Source of the DNA: Granulicella sp. 5B5
GTDB lineage: Bacteria; Acidobacteriota; Terriglobia; Terriglobales; Acidobacteriaceae
Direction of reading: 5' to 3'
Length of the DNA: 64,000 nucleotides
Assembly: GCF_014083945.1 (NCBI RefSeq)
Contig: NZ_CP046444.1
Span: forward strand, 1,240,001 to 1,304,000
The position numbers and the translations under genes are program-made. Shown here in pieces: positions 24,891 to 34,535 of this stretch. Below the pieces are notes generated by a model. It was not told the origin of the DNA. It worked only from the letters and a program-made list of their open reading frames with translations, and did no database searches. Within the stretch, counting starts at the first letter, position 1, and every line of letters begins with the position of its first letter.

Positions 24891-26762
24891 CTACTCCCCG
24901 ATCTCCGGCCTCTCCCCCGCAACCCCAAACGCATTCTCCAACCGCGTCCCAGCCGCCACCATCGTCCCCTCACCAAATAGCTGCCCCACCAGCGTCACCC
25001 CATGCGGAACCCGCCGCGGAGGCGAAAACTTCTTCAACGGCTTCTCAGGATTCGGAGCCCAATCACTCCGCTCCTCCGTCACCTCCACAAACCCGGCCCG
25101 CAGCGTCAGGCTCGGATGCCCCGTAAAGTTCGTAATCACCAGAAACTCATCGCGCAGACTCGGCACCAGCAGCAGGTCCACCTGCGCCATCACCTTCGCA
25201 AACTCCACCGCAACCTTCCGCCGCAGCCGGTCTGCCTGCACAAAGTCCACCGCGCTCAAAAACCGCGACTGCCGAAACGTATTCGGCCACGCATCGGGCA
25301 CCTGCATCTTCAGCTCATCCACCTGATGGTTCAGCGTGATCTCCTCAAACGCCGCCGCGCTCTCCGCAAACAAAATCACATTCAGCGAGTCATACGGCCA
25401 GTCCGGCAGACTCACCTCCACCAACTCCATCCCCAGCTTCCTCGCCGTAGCCATGGCCGCACGATCAACATCCGTCGCTGGAGCCTCCTCCATCCACTTC
25501 GGAAAGTACCCAACCTTCAGACCGGCAATATCGCCTTTGCCTTTTTGGTTGTCATTCCCGTAGGGAATCTGCTTCTCCAGCGTCGCCGCCGAACCCTCTG
25601 CCACGCAAGCGACATCCTTCCCATCCGGCCCACTGATCGCCCGCAGCACCAGCAGCGTGTCCTCCACATGTCGCGCCATCGGCCCCAGCTTGTCGCAGCT
25701 CCAGCTCAGCGCCATCGCTCCTGTCCTCGGCACCCGCCCAAACGTAGGCCTTAGCCCCGTTACGCCACACCGCATACTCGGCGACACGATGCTGCCCTGC
25801 GTCTCTGACCCAATCGCAAACCCCACCAGCCCCGCAGCAACGGCCGCACCCGGCCCTGCACTCGATCCCGAAGCTCCTTCATCCAGATTCCACGGGTTCT
25901 TCGTCTGCCCGCCAAACCACACATCGTTCAGCGCCAGCGCCCCCAGGCTCAACTTCGCAACAAGCACAGCCCCAGCCTCATTCAAACGCTTCGTGACAGT
26001 CGCATCTTCCACCGGCACCCGGTTCTCAAACGGCTCCGCACCCCACGTCGTCCGAATCCCCGCCGTATCCAGCAAATCCTTCGCACCCCACGGAATCCCA
26101 TGCAGCGGCCCGCGATACTTCCCGGCCGCAATCTCCACATCGGCCTTCCGAGCCTGCTCCAGTGCATGCTCTTCCGTCAGCGTGATTACACAATTCAGCA
26201 CGGGCTGATATTTCTTCAATCGCTCCAGATAAATCTTCGTCAGCCGCTCGCTTGTCAGCTGTTTCGACTTGATCCAATACGCCAGCTGGTACACACCGGC
26301 GAAGGCGATGGACGCATCATCCCCCGGCTCAATCTCTTCAGCCCTGAGCGCGCCCACCCAAAGATCATCTGTCAGCGACACGCACTCCAGCCCTCTATGC
26401 CCCGGGTTCCACACCGTCGCCGGCACATCCCCATACCCAATCTCCACCTTCCGGGGCCCCACCCGCCGCTCTACCACCGCCGCCATGCTCTGCTGCCAGT
26501 TCCCAGCGGCTTCCGCGCGGTCCTTCGCCGTCATCTCCACCTGCATCAGCTTCCCGGCAACCGCAAACGTCTCCGCATCCACCTTCGGCCCCACCGCAGC
26601 CGCCGTCCCAAAAGCCGTCGGAGCCCCCGGCGTCGCCTGTTGTGATCCAGCCTGCTGCGGAGGCACACCCTGCGGCGTCTGCCCCTCAGCCCTCACCGCC
26701 ATCGCCGCCCCCATCAACCCCATCGAACCTTTCGCCAAAAACTCCCGTCGCGACTTCGTCAT
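24891..26762 (-). CDS. Tat-exported amidase-signature family amidase
   Basis: A 623-residue amidase. The N-terminus SRREFLAKGSMGLMGAA is a twin-arginine signal, pointing to export of the folded enzyme. The amidase-signature core has the catalytic Lys in GIPWGAKDLLDTAG and the Ser-cisSer segment GASGSSAGPGAAVAAG with the nucleophile in GSETQGSIVSPS. A region of about 150 residues between the Tat signal and the core is specific to this subgroup. It hydrolyses amides; the substrate is unknown, and the exported location argues against a GatA role. The ATG at 26762 has GGGAGAG upstream, better than the ATG at 26774. Confidence 0.9.
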   Translation of the reverse strand: MTKSRREFLAKGSMGLMGAAMAVRAEGQTPQGVPPQQAGSQQATPGAPTAFGTAAAVGPKVDAETFAVAGKLMQVEMTAKDRAEAAGNWQQSMAAVVERRVGPRKVEIGYGDVPATVWNPGHRGLECVSLTDDLWVGALRAEEIEPGDDASIAFAGVYQLAYWIKSKQLTSERLTKIYLERLKKYQPVLNCVITLTEEHALEQARKADVEIAAGKYRGPLHGIPWGAKDLLDTAGIRTTWGAEPFENRVPVEDATVTKRLNEAGAVLVAKLSLGALALNDVWFGGQTKNPWNLDEGASGSSAGPGAAVAAGLVGFAIGSETQGSIVSPSMRCGVTGLRPTFGRVPRTGAMALSWSCDKLGPMARHVEDTLLVLRAISGPDGKDVACVAEGSAATLEKQIPYGNDNQKGKGDIAGLKVGYFPKWMEEAPATDVDRAAMATARKLGMELVEVSLPDWPYDSLNVILFAESAAAFEEITLNHQVDELKMQVPDAWPNTFRQSRFLSAVDFVQADRLRRKVAVEFAKVMAQVDLLLVPSLRDEFLVITNFTGHPSLTLRAGFVEVTEERSDWAPNPEKPLKKFSPPRRVPHGVTLVGQLFGEGTMVAAGTRLENAFGVAGERPEIGE

Positions 26763-27101
26763 CACCTCTCCCATCTCCAGCTTTAATTTTCGTCAGGGTA
26801 TACCACCCCCGTCGCTCTACGACCTTCGCGGCATCAAATCCTGTCAAGCAATTTTCAGCGCAACCAATTCATTCCAAAGCAAATAGAACAGACCTGTCCT
26901 CGCCGCAATCCGCTATAATAGAACTAGAACAAAACCACAAAAGCTCGTCAGGTCAAAACGCTCAAACCACCGGGATCAGACCTTCACAAGTCCGCCGCTA
27001 ACTCCAATTCGCTCCGGATTTTAGATCAAAAAGTACCCGGGGGGGGAGCCCCAGGGGTCCATCCACAACTTCTCAACCGTCGCCGACGTCCAACACTACG
27101 A
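26763..27101. other. Divergent intergenic region with dispersed repeat, 339 bp
   Basis: Separates the amidase (minus) from ylxP (plus). It carries TATAAT at 26914-26919 in the context CGCTATAATAGAACTAG, which resembles sequence at 8467 and 48431, followed 60 bp later by repeat D copy 1. No good -35 box was seen at the proper distance. Confidence 0.6.
26974..27046 (+). repeat. Dispersed repeat D, copy 1
   Basis: About 73 bp, starting GATCAGACCTTCACAAGTCC and ending in ATTTTAGATCAAAAAGTACC plus a G-run. It closely matches 48578-48650; the two blocks just quoted look identical and the middle differs at a few positions. Both copies sit 40-55 bp upstream of a plus-strand start codon. Confidence 0.85.
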
Positions 27102-27434
27102 ATGCCGATCGCCAGTCTTACCCTCGAGCTCGCCATCGAGCACGCTCAATCCCTCAAAGACCGCCGCCAGGCCGTCCGCTCCCTCAAAGACAAGCTCCGT
27201 CACAGCTTCAACGTCTCCGTCGCCGAGCTCGACGAGGCACTCGTCTGGAACCGCGCCACCCTGGGTATCGTCGCCATCTCCAGCTCCCCCGGCTACCTCG
27301 CCGGCCAGCTCCGCGAGGTCGAATCCGCCGTCCGCCGTCTCTGCCCCGCCCTCGGCTGCGATATCCTCGACAGCTTCATCGAATCCGACGTCGTCCTCGA
27401 CGCCCCCGAACCCGGCCCACCGGCATCCGGCTGA
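27102..27434 (+). CDS. ylxP: DUF503 / YlxP-like protein
   Basis: A 110-residue protein of the DUF503 (YlxP) family: ASLTLELAIEHAQSLKDRRQ, VRSLKDKLRHSFNVSVAELD, and LGIVAISSSPGYLAGQLREV. YlxP members are small proteins that sit next to rbfA in many genomes and are linked to ribosome assembly. Here the gene is likewise just upstream of rbfA (62-bp gap). It heads a block that includes rbfA and nrnA. Repeat D lies in its leader. The molecular function is not established. Confidence 0.85.
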   Translation: MPIASLTLELAIEHAQSLKDRRQAVRSLKDKLRHSFNVSVAELDEALVWNRATLGIVAISSSPGYLAGQLREVESAVRRLCPALGCDILDSFIESDVVLDAPEPGPPASG

Positions 27435-27496
27435 AAGTGCCGAAATAAGAGCGCCTTTCGTCCTGTGCCGCACCCTTCACGCAGTGATACCCTGAA

Positions 27497-27958
27497 ATGT
27501 CGATATCTATGCCAGAGCAGAGAGCAAAAACCTATCACCGCGGCAGAGTCGCCAGCACCTTCACCGAGGAGATCACGGCGATGCTGGAAGGCGAGCTCTC
27601 CGATCCCCGCATCGCGCCCTGCCACGTCACCGAGGTCGTCCTCGCCCCCGGCGGTAAGAGCTGCCGTGTCTTCATCGCCGTCACCGGCAACGAGAAGGAA
27701 GAGGAGGACACCCTCGCCGGCCTCATGGCCGCCCGCGGGTACATCCGCAGTGAGATTCGCTCCCGTATGGGGGTACGCCACGTCCCCGAGCTGACCTTCG
27801 CCATCGACCGCTCCGAAAAGGTCAATGCGCGCATGGACGAGCTCTTTGGTCGCGTGGAGAAGCACAAGGAAAAGCTCGAACGTCGCTCCGCCCGCAAGGC
27901 CACCGGAACTAGCCCGGAGCCTACGCAGGGATCGGCGCATGAGAAACATTCGAGTTAG
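27497..27958 (+). CDS. rbfA: 30S ribosome-binding factor A
   Basis: A 153-residue KH-like protein that binds immature 30S subunits and helps mature the 5' end of 16S rRNA. Family sequence includes YHRGRVASTFTEEITAMLEG, the DPRI segment LSDPRIAPCHVTEV, and MGVRHVPELTFAIDRSEK. The tail (about 25 residues) is charged and variable. The ATG at 27497 is used; an in-frame ATG at 27509 is possible, as no strong ribosome-binding site separates them. It lies between ylxP and nrnA as in many bacteria, but infB is not directly upstream. Confidence 0.9.
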   Translation: MSISMPEQRAKTYHRGRVASTFTEEITAMLEGELSDPRIAPCHVTEVVLAPGGKSCRVFIAVTGNEKEEEDTLAGLMAARGYIRSEIRSRMGVRHVPELTFAIDRSEKVNARMDELFGRVEKHKEKLERRSARKATGTSPEPTQGSAHEKHSS

Positions 27959-28084
27959 TTGGTGAGCGCCATTGGTTAGTCGGGCCTCGAGAAGAGTCGA
28001 AATTTGACCCATCCAATATCGCCGGGTTGTTCGTTTCTTGGCTGAGACCCTGTCTCAACCAGGGCAGGAAGAGCTAGTTGTCCC

Positions 28085-29116
28085 ATGACGAATGAAGAGT
28101 CCATCCGCGCACTGCTGAACCTTATCAGCGAGCGCAACACGTTTCTGATCACCTCCCACGCCCGGCCCGACGGTGATGCCATCGGCTCGTCTGTTGGCCT
28201 CATGCACCTGCTTGAGGCCATGGGTAAGCGCGTCACCGTCGCCTTCAGCGACCCTATCCCCGAGCAGTTCCAGTGCCTCGATGGCGTCGAACGCATCGTC
28301 CACAACCTCCCGGCGGAGCTCCCTGACGCGGCCATCCTCCTCGAGTGCGACTCCATTCAGCGCACCGGCTTCACCAGCATTCCGGCCGCCTATACCATCA
28401 ACATCGACCACCACCTCAGCGGCCGCAACTACGCGGACTTCAACTGGATCGACCCGCGCGCCTGTGCCGTCGGCGCCATGGTCTACGATGTCGCCATCGC
28501 CGCCAAAGTCCCCATCAGCACCGCCATGTCGGACTGCCTCTACACCGCAGTCCTCACAGACACCGGCTCCTTCAACTACCCCGGCACCAGCGCCTCCACC
28601 TTCGCCCTCGCCGGCCATCTCATCCAGTGCGGCACAGACGCCAACCGCATCGCGCAGGCCATGTACTTCTCCAACCCGCCCGGCAAGGTCCGCCTGCTCG
28701 GCGCGGCGCTTTCCAAGATGCACATCAAAGGTGAAGTCTGCTGGAGCGTCATCAGCCAGGACGACCTAGCCCTCGCCGGCGCCACCGCGGAGGACTGCGA
28801 AGGCGTGGTTAACCACCTCATCAGCATGGCCGGCATCGAGGCTGCCATTCTCCTCCGCCAGCAGGAGAACCTGGACGAATATCGCCTCAGCCTCCGCAGC
28901 AAAGGCATCGGTAAACTCGACGTCTCCCGCGTCGCCGAGCACTTCGGTGGCGGCGGACACCGCACCGCCTCCGGCTGCACACTGCGAGGCACCGCCGCCA
29001 GCATCGTCGAACGCCTACTGCACTATCTCGACGCCCTGCTCAACGACCCCGCCTCCCAAACCCACACCGGACGCCCAGTCAACTCTCCCGGCAGGTCCTC
29101 AACTCTGTTAGCCTAA
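28085..29116 (+). CDS. nrnA: DHH phosphoesterase, NrnA-like oligoribonuclease/pAp phosphatase
   Basis: A 343-residue DHH-DHHA1 protein. Metal-binding motifs are SHARPDGDAIGSSVGL (DHH motif I type), ECDSIQR, INIDHHLSGRNYADFNWID and LYTAVLTDTGSFNYP. The C-terminal DHHA1 domain has the GGGHRTASGC motif. NrnA degrades short RNAs to mononucleotides and dephosphorylates 3',5'-pAp in the cytosol. The location after rbfA matches the classical infB-rbfA-nrnA-truB order, but truB does not follow. The ATG at 28085 is the start. Confidence 0.9.
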   Translation: MTNEESIRALLNLISERNTFLITSHARPDGDAIGSSVGLMHLLEAMGKRVTVAFSDPIPEQFQCLDGVERIVHNLPAELPDAAILLECDSIQRTGFTSIPAAYTINIDHHLSGRNYADFNWIDPRACAVGAMVYDVAIAAKVPISTAMSDCLYTAVLTDTGSFNYPGTSASTFALAGHLIQCGTDANRIAQAMYFSNPPGKVRLLGAALSKMHIKGEVCWSVISQDDLALAGATAEDCEGVVNHLISMAGIEAAILLRQQENLDEYRLSLRSKGIGKLDVSRVAEHFGGGGHRTASGCTLRGTAASIVERLLHYLDALLNDPASQTHTGRPVNSPGRSSTLLA

Positions 29117-29202
29117 GGGACGTTTGAGGAGTTCCTCGCGGTGTCAGCCAGGTTTCCCCTGCTGCCACCCCCGGCACTCCCCCAAACACCTCAAGCAAAG
29201 TT

Positions 29203-31050
29203 TTGACGGACACTCCCCAATCCGTAGAGCTGGTGACGGAAGACCCCGCCGCCGCGGGCGCATCAGCGTCCTCCGCCCTCGGGTCGTTCCTGCAGCGCCT
29301 GCGGGGCATGGTACACACCCGCCTCGGCCTCGACCTCGGCGAACTGGCCGTCCTCCTTGTCTTCAGCTGTTACTTTCTCTTCTACGGCCTGGTTCCGCTC
29401 TTCGGCGGCGACCAGCTCGGCCTCGTCGGTGCCGACGAGCCACGCTACGCCCAGATCGCCCGCGAGATGCTCGCTGCGCACTCCACCGACTGCCATGAGG
29501 TTCACGCGCGCATCACGCCACACAGCCTCCGCCTCAAGGACCTCCGCGCCTCCTACGTCTGCCTCACCGGCGGCACCATCACGCCCATCCTCTACGGCAA
29601 ACCGTGGCTGGAGAAGCCCGCCCTTTACTACTGGCGCACCATGGGCTTCTATAAGGAGCTCGGTGTCTCCGACTGGTCCGCGCGAATACCCTCGGCCACC
29701 GGCGCGCTGGCCCTCATCATCCTCGCCTTCCTGCATCTGCGAAGATTCAGGCCTGGAGGCCACCTCGACGCCGCACTCATCATGGTCAGTTGCGTCGCCA
29801 TCGTCGCCTTCGCCCGAGGCGCGTCCACGGACATGCAGCTAGCCGCGCCCTTCTGTATAGGCATGCTCGGTTGGTACGCCTGGTATGAGACCGGGAAGAA
29901 ATTCTGGCTCTTCGATCTCTACTTCTTCAACGCGGCTGCAACCCTAGCCAAAGGCCCTGTCGCGCCCTTCATGGCGCTTGTCATCATCTGCCTCTTCCTC
30001 GGCCTTCGCCGTGAGTGGTCAGCCCTCCGCCGCACCATCTGGATTCCCGGCGTCCTCCTCTACTTTGCGATGGTTCTGCCCTGGTACATCGCCGTCCAGC
30101 GCCGCAACCCCACCTTCTTCCGCGAATTCTTCCTCGAGCACAACCTCGAGCGCTACGCCACCGATCTCTACCGCCACCACCAGCCGGCGTATTACTACAT
30201 CATCGTCCTCATCCTCGGCCTCATGCCCTGGACGGTGCTCTCCATCCGCGCCCTCATCGACGGCCTTCAAATCTCCATCGCCGAGTGGGCTGTCCGCTTC
30301 AAGCCGCAGCGTTACGTCGGCCACGTCCGCGCCGGCGACGCCTTTCCTGAGTTCCTCGTCCTCTGGGCGCTCTTTCCCATCATCTTCTTCTCGTTCTCTG
30401 GTTCAAAACTTCCCGGCTACATCCTGCCGTCCATACCACCGCTGGCCATCCTCACCGGCGACTATCTCTTCCGCATCCGTCGCACCGGAATCCCCGCGTG
30501 GCTGCTCTACGCCCACGCCGCCGCCACCGGAGTCATTACCTTCGTCCTTCTGCTCTGCCCGCAATACATGGTCTACCAGCGCATCATCCCCGCGCCCATT
30601 GAGTTCGTTAAGGCAGCCATCGGCGGCATTCTCGCGGCCCTCCTGGTTATCATCGTCGTTCGCCGCAACGGCGTGCAGCTCATCCGCACGGCCACTCTCA
30701 TTCCGCTGGCCCTGCTCCTCTACTTCCTTCTCGGACGCAACGGCCACCTGCTCGACCTCAACTACTCCGCCCGTCCGCTGGCGCGCGAGATCGCCAAGGC
30801 CGCCCCTGACGTTACCCCGGTCGCCGAGCTCGACGTCCGTCGCGACCTCGTCTACGGCCTCGCCTTCTACCGCAATCAGGAAGTCCTCAACTACGCCAAC
30901 GACGGCATCCCGTCCGAAGAGCACATCCTCGTCATCCCTACCCACGACACCGGCGACCTTGACCATCTCCTCCAGGGCCGCGTCTACCAACAGCTCTTCC
31001 TCTACGAAACGCAAGGCCTCTCCGTCTACAAGGTCTACCCCCGCAGCTGA
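29203..31050 (+). CDS. GT39/ArnT-like polytopic glycosyltransferase
   Basis: A 615-residue membrane glycosyltransferase of the dolichyl-phosphate-mannose/ArnT type. The first periplasmic loop has the acidic motif VGADEPRYAQIAREM with catalytic Asp-Glu. About ten membrane helices follow, with KPWLEKPALYYW and FRFLEHN-like FFREFFLEHNLERYATD, both typical of ArnT relatives. These enzymes move sugars from polyprenyl-phosphate carriers to lipid A or proteins on the periplasmic side. The assigned start is a TTG at 29203; a GTG at 29233 is an alternative. No lipid A operon is near, so the acceptor is unknown. Confidence 0.85.
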   Translation: MTDTPQSVELVTEDPAAAGASASSALGSFLQRLRGMVHTRLGLDLGELAVLLVFSCYFLFYGLVPLFGGDQLGLVGADEPRYAQIAREMLAAHSTDCHEVHARITPHSLRLKDLRASYVCLTGGTITPILYGKPWLEKPALYYWRTMGFYKELGVSDWSARIPSATGALALIILAFLHLRRFRPGGHLDAALIMVSCVAIVAFARGASTDMQLAAPFCIGMLGWYAWYETGKKFWLFDLYFFNAAATLAKGPVAPFMALVIICLFLGLRREWSALRRTIWIPGVLLYFAMVLPWYIAVQRRNPTFFREFFLEHNLERYATDLYRHHQPAYYYIIVLILGLMPWTVLSIRALIDGLQISIAEWAVRFKPQRYVGHVRAGDAFPEFLVLWALFPIIFFSFSGSKLPGYILPSIPPLAILTGDYLFRIRRTGIPAWLLYAHAAATGVITFVLLLCPQYMVYQRIIPAPIEFVKAAIGGILAALLVIIVVRRNGVQLIRTATLIPLALLLYFLLGRNGHLLDLNYSARPLAREIAKAAPDVTPVAELDVRRDLVYGLAFYRNQEVLNYANDGIPSEEHILVIPTHDTGDLDHLLQGRVYQQLFLYETQGLSVYKVYPRS

Positions 31051-31090
31051 ACGCTCTACACTGTTACCTCACCACACCGGCAACATTCTT

Positions 31091-31130
31091 GGGTGCCCCA
31101 TTCATGGCGGCTCTATCGAACATGAGTGGG
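31091..31130. repeat. Palindromic repeat, family C copy 2
   Basis: Begins GGGTGCCCCATTCATG, has GGCTCTATCG in the loop and CATGAGTGGGG on the other arm. It shares its start and end with the copy inside the ureidoglycolate amidohydrolase gene (2256-2300). Its loop core is the same as in family A copy 3. It lies between the glycosyltransferase and GNAT genes. Confidence 0.65.
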
Positions 31131-31155
31131 GTGACGAACTCTGACTGCGCGCCCC

Positions 31156-32154
31156 ATGACCTCGGCCCCTCAACTCGACGTCCTCGACCTCCGCCACTTC
31201 TCCGCGTCGCAGCTTCATCCCCTCTTGCGCGAGGAGGCCGCGCGCTGGCAAAACCGCCTCCAGTGGGACTACGCCCACGCCACCAACATCCTCCTCGACT
31301 ACCTCGAAGGCCGCATCCTTCCCGGCCTCGTCGCCGTCGACACAGCCGACGGCAACCGCATCCTCGGCTATGCCTTCCACGTCTTCGAGGGCTCCAAGGC
31401 GGTCATCGGCGACATCTATGCCTTCGGTGAAACCGAGTCCACCACCAACCCCGTCGGCGACCTGCTCCTGCGCCACACTCTCGAAACCCTGCAAGCCACT
31501 CCCGGCGTCGACCGCATCGAGTCGCAGCTCCTGATGTATCCCGCCGGCGCCCTCGCAGCTCCCTTCCGCGAGCATCACTTCCGCGCCTACCCGCGCCTCT
31601 TCATGGTCCGCGATCTAACCCAGCCGCTCGCCCACCAGCAGCACCCCAGCCACACCGACATGTGGTCGCTCCTTCGCGAGCACAACCTCACGCTCCACAC
31701 CTGGCATCCCGCCTTCTACGAAGGTGCCGCAGGCCTCATCCACCGCTGCTACGCAGGCCACATGGACGCCGAGATCAACGACCAGTACAAGACCTTCCAC
31801 GGCGCCCAGCGTTTCCTCCACAACATCATCCGCTTCCCCGGCTGTGGTATCTTCGACGCCGAAGACTCATGGGTGCTCCGCGACGCCCACACCGCCGAGA
31901 TGAAGGCCATGCTCCTCTGTTCCCGCATCCGTTACGACGTCGGCCACATCACCCAGATCTGCGTCGCCCCGGCACTGCGCGGCAACGGCCTCGGCGAGTT
32001 GCTGCTCAACTACTGCGCCGCCCAGGGCGCCCACCGCGGCCTCACCAGCCTCTCGCTCACAGTCACAGAGGCCAACATCCGCGCCCAATGCCTCTACAGC
32101 AGCAACGGTTTCACACAACGACACCGCTTCGAAGCCATGGTCTGGGATAGATAA
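31156..32154 (+). CDS. GNAT-family N-acetyltransferase, two-domain
   Basis: A 332-residue protein long enough for two GNAT folds. The C-terminal half has the acetyl-CoA loop motif ICVAPALRGNGLGELLLNYC and the following SLSLTVTEANIRAQCLYSSN-type strand/helix, ending QRHRFEAMVW. The N-terminal half (LGYAFHVFEGSKAVIGDIYA) shows a degenerate version without a clear Q/RxxGxG/A loop. It probably acetylates an amine in the cytosol; the substrate is unknown. The ATG at 31156 is preferred. A repeat lies just upstream. Confidence 0.8.
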   Translation: MTSAPQLDVLDLRHFSASQLHPLLREEAARWQNRLQWDYAHATNILLDYLEGRILPGLVAVDTADGNRILGYAFHVFEGSKAVIGDIYAFGETESTTNPVGDLLLRHTLETLQATPGVDRIESQLLMYPAGALAAPFREHHFRAYPRLFMVRDLTQPLAHQQHPSHTDMWSLLREHNLTLHTWHPAFYEGAAGLIHRCYAGHMDAEINDQYKTFHGAQRFLHNIIRFPGCGIFDAEDSWVLRDAHTAEMKAMLLCSRIRYDVGHITQICVAPALRGNGLGELLLNYCAAQGAHRGLTSLSLTVTEANIRAQCLYSSNGFTQRHRFEAMVWDR

Positions 32155-32205
32155 GCTCCACCAGCCAGCATCGCAATCAGATTCGTCCACGAAGGGGTGC
32201 AGGAG

Positions 32206-32634
32206 ATGAATGCCGTTACCCGATCCACCCGAAACACACGAAAAAGAACCGTCGCAACCGATCAACTCTCTCTACAGCAAGCCAAACGAAGGCTCCTGCG
32301 CGATGCCGCACGTCCAGAAGAGCTGCGCGACGTTGCCTTTCGCCGCATGATCCTCGCCATTCCTCCCGGCCGCGTCAGCACCTACGGCAAAGTAGCCGCC
32401 GCAGCTGGATACCCGCTCTATCACCGCGCCGTTGCACGTCTTCTGCGTACAGACCCACCCGACAATCTCCCCTGGCACCGCGTCCTCGGCGCGGGTGGCG
32501 AGATCAAGCTCCCCGGCGAAGCAGCCCGCGAGCAGCGTTCACGACTCAAACTCGAAGGCGTCCGCTTCCGCGGCGACAGAGTCGACATGGAACACCACGA
32601 GTACGCATTCAAACCCTGGGAGATCTACGAATGA
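32206..32634 (+). CDS. Alkyltransferase-like protein (ATL, YbaZ type)
   Basis: A 142-residue protein related to the DNA-binding domain of O6-alkylguanine-DNA alkyltransferase: ILAIPPGRVSTYGKVAAAAG, AVARLLRTDPP, LPWHRVLGAGGEI. The active-site Cys of PCHRV is Trp (PWHRV), the signature of ATLs, which bind O6-alkylguanine without repairing it and pass the lesion to nucleotide excision repair. A 37-residue basic N-terminal extension precedes the fold. The start is unsure: ATG at 32206, with GTG at 32197 as an alternative. Its stop overlaps the next gene's start (ATGA), so the two are translationally coupled. Confidence 0.85.
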   Translation: MNAVTRSTRNTRKRTVATDQLSLQQAKRRLLRDAARPEELRDVAFRRMILAIPPGRVSTYGKVAAAAGYPLYHRAVARLLRTDPPDNLPWHRVLGAGGEIKLPGEAAREQRSRLKLEGVRFRGDRVDMEHHEYAFKPWEIYE

Positions 32635-32897
32635 ACGCCATGCAACGGATCGAAGTCGAGCGCGACGGCCAGACCGCCGTACTCGACTACACCATCGAGC
32701 CAGCCGGCACACTCACCATCTGGCACGTCGAAACCCCATTCGCCCTGCGCGGCCGCGGCATCGCAGGCGAGCTCGTCGAGCAGGCACGCGCACTCGCAGA
32801 GCAGCGCCACCTCACACTGCACCCCGTCTGCCCCTTCGCAAAGACCTACCTCGCCAGCAACCCTACTCTACGTGGTAGTTCGGGGCCTCGCGCGTAA
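32631..32897 (+). CDS. Short GNAT-like N-acetyltransferase (YjdJ type)
   Basis: An 88-residue minimal GNAT protein: [19 protein letters not shown], the acetyl-CoA loop [19 protein letters not shown], and [15 protein letters not shown] with the P-C-F/Y motif typical of the yjdJ/Gtn14 group. It may acetylate small molecules or protein N-termini; this group is poorly characterised. It overlaps the ATL gene by 4 bp (ATGA). It also overlaps guaB tail-to-tail by 35 bp, so its last residues are encoded opposite the guaB end. Confidence 0.8.
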   Translation: MNAMQRIEVERDGQTAVLDYTIEPAGTLTIWHVETPFALRGRGIAGELVEQARALAEQRHLTLHPVCPFAKTYLASNPTLRGSSGPRA

Positions 32898-34380
32898 TCA
32901 CCACATCATGCACATGGCTCTCGCGCAGCCCCGCGCCGCTGATCCGGATGAACCGCGCCTTCGTCTGTAGCTCTTCAATCGTGCCGCAACCCAGGTAGCC
33001 CATGCCCGACTTCAGCCCGCCCACCAACTGATACACCATCGCCTCCAGCGGCCCACGGTGCGGCACGCGTCCTTCGATGCCCTCCGGCACAAACTTCGCC
33101 AATCGATTCCCGCCGTTCGCATCGCGCGCCACGACTGACGTCCGCCCATCCGTCGCGATATCGTCCTTGCCCTGGAAGTACCGCTCGCCCGACCCCTGCG
33201 CCATCGCGCTCAACGAGCCCATGCCGCGATACGCCTTGAATGAGCGCCCCTGGTACAGAATCGTCTCACCCGGACTCTCGTCCACACCGGCAAACAGCGA
33301 GCCCATCATACAAACGCTCGCACCCGCGGCCATCGCCTTCGTAATATCACCCGAGTACTTGATGCCGCCGTCCGCAATGATCGCGATGCCGCGTTCCTTC
33401 GCCGCGCGATACGCCTCGCTGATCGCCGTAATCTGCGGCATGCCCGCGCCCGTCACCATGCGCGTCGTGCAGATAGACCCCGGCCCGATGCCCACCTTCA
33501 CCGCATCCGCACCGGCCTCGATCAGCGCCTTCGTACCTTCATACGTCGCCACGTTTCCGGCAAACAGGTCCACCTCAGGAAAGCGCCGCTTCACCTCGCG
33601 CACCGCCTCCAGCACCCGCTCGGAGTGCCCGTGCGCCGAGTCGATCGCCAGCGCATCCACCCGCATCTTCACCAGCTCTTCAGCGCGCTCCATATAGTCG
33701 CCCGTCGCGCCGATCGCGCCGGCCACGCGCAGCCGCCCCTGCGAATCCTTGCTCGCATTCGGATACTTCAATTTCTTTTGAATGTCCTTGACCGTGATCA
33801 ATCCCTTCAGCTCATAGGCATCGTTCACCACCAGCAGCTTCTCCACGCGGTGCTGATGCAGAATATGTTCGGCCTGCTCCAGCGTCGTGCCCACCGGCAC
33901 CGTGATCAGGTTCTCCTTGGTCATCACCTCGCCAATCGGAATGTCCGTGCGCGAGACAAACCGCAGATCGCGGTTCGTCAGAATGCCCACCAGCTTGCCC
34001 TGCTTCGTCACCGGCACGCCGCTGATCTTGAACCGCCGCATCACATCGAGCGCATCGGCGATCGGCCGTTCGGGCTCGATCGTCACCGGGTCAACGATCA
34101 TGCCGCTCTCCGACCGTTTCACCTTGTCGATCTCCCCGGCCTGCTGTTCCACCGTCAGGTTGCGATGCACCACACCCAGTCCGCCCTGCTGTGCAATCGC
34201 AATCGCCAACCGCGACTCGGTCACCGTATCCATCGCGGCAGACATCAACGGCGTCGCCAGCGTAATTCTCTTCGTCAACTGCACCTGTGTGCTCACCTGC
34301 GTCGGCACAACATCGGAGTAAGCGGGGACCAGCAGCACGTCGTCGAACGTGAGCGCTTCGGGAATTTGGCTCTCAATCAT
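32863..34380 (-). CDS. guaB: IMP dehydrogenase
   Basis: A 505-residue enzyme converting IMP to XMP with NAD+, the first committed step to GMP. The catalytic-loop Cys lies in [17 protein letters not shown]. The barrel shows [39 protein letters not shown] and GYRGMGS-like [14 protein letters not shown]. Two CBS domains are inserted at about 95-215 ([36 protein letters not shown]). Length and motifs are complete. It is divergent from the S9 peptidase gene and convergent with the small GNAT gene. Confidence 0.97.
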   Translation of the reverse strand: MIESQIPEALTFDDVLLVPAYSDVVPTQVSTQVQLTKRITLATPLMSAAMDTVTESRLAIAIAQQGGLGVVHRNLTVEQQAGEIDKVKRSESGMIVDPVTIEPERPIADALDVMRRFKISGVPVTKQGKLVGILTNRDLRFVSRTDIPIGEVMTKENLITVPVGTTLEQAEHILHQHRVEKLLVVNDAYELKGLITVKDIQKKLKYPNASKDSQGRLRVAGAIGATGDYMERAEELVKMRVDALAIDSAHGHSERVLEAVREVKRRFPEVDLFAGNVATYEGTKALIEAGADAVKVGIGPGSICTTRMVTGAGMPQITAISEAYRAAKERGIAIIADGGIKYSGDITKAMAAGASVCMMGSLFAGVDESPGETILYQGRSFKAYRGMGSLSAMAQGSGERYFQGKDDIATDGRTSVVARDANGGNRLAKFVPEGIEGRVPHRGPLEAMVYQLVGGLKSGMGYLGCGTIEELQTKARFIRISGAGLRESHVHDVVITREAPNYHVE

Positions 34381-34535
34381 AATTCTCTATTGTTGCATCC
34401 CACGTGCCGAATTGCATGAATCTCCCTATTTGCACCATAAAACACGCCGATTCCACCTTGTACTGAAACCTTCCCAGCACTCCAGTCGTGTATCTTTTGA
34501 AATCACCACACAACTTCTTCCACCGAGGCACCCGT

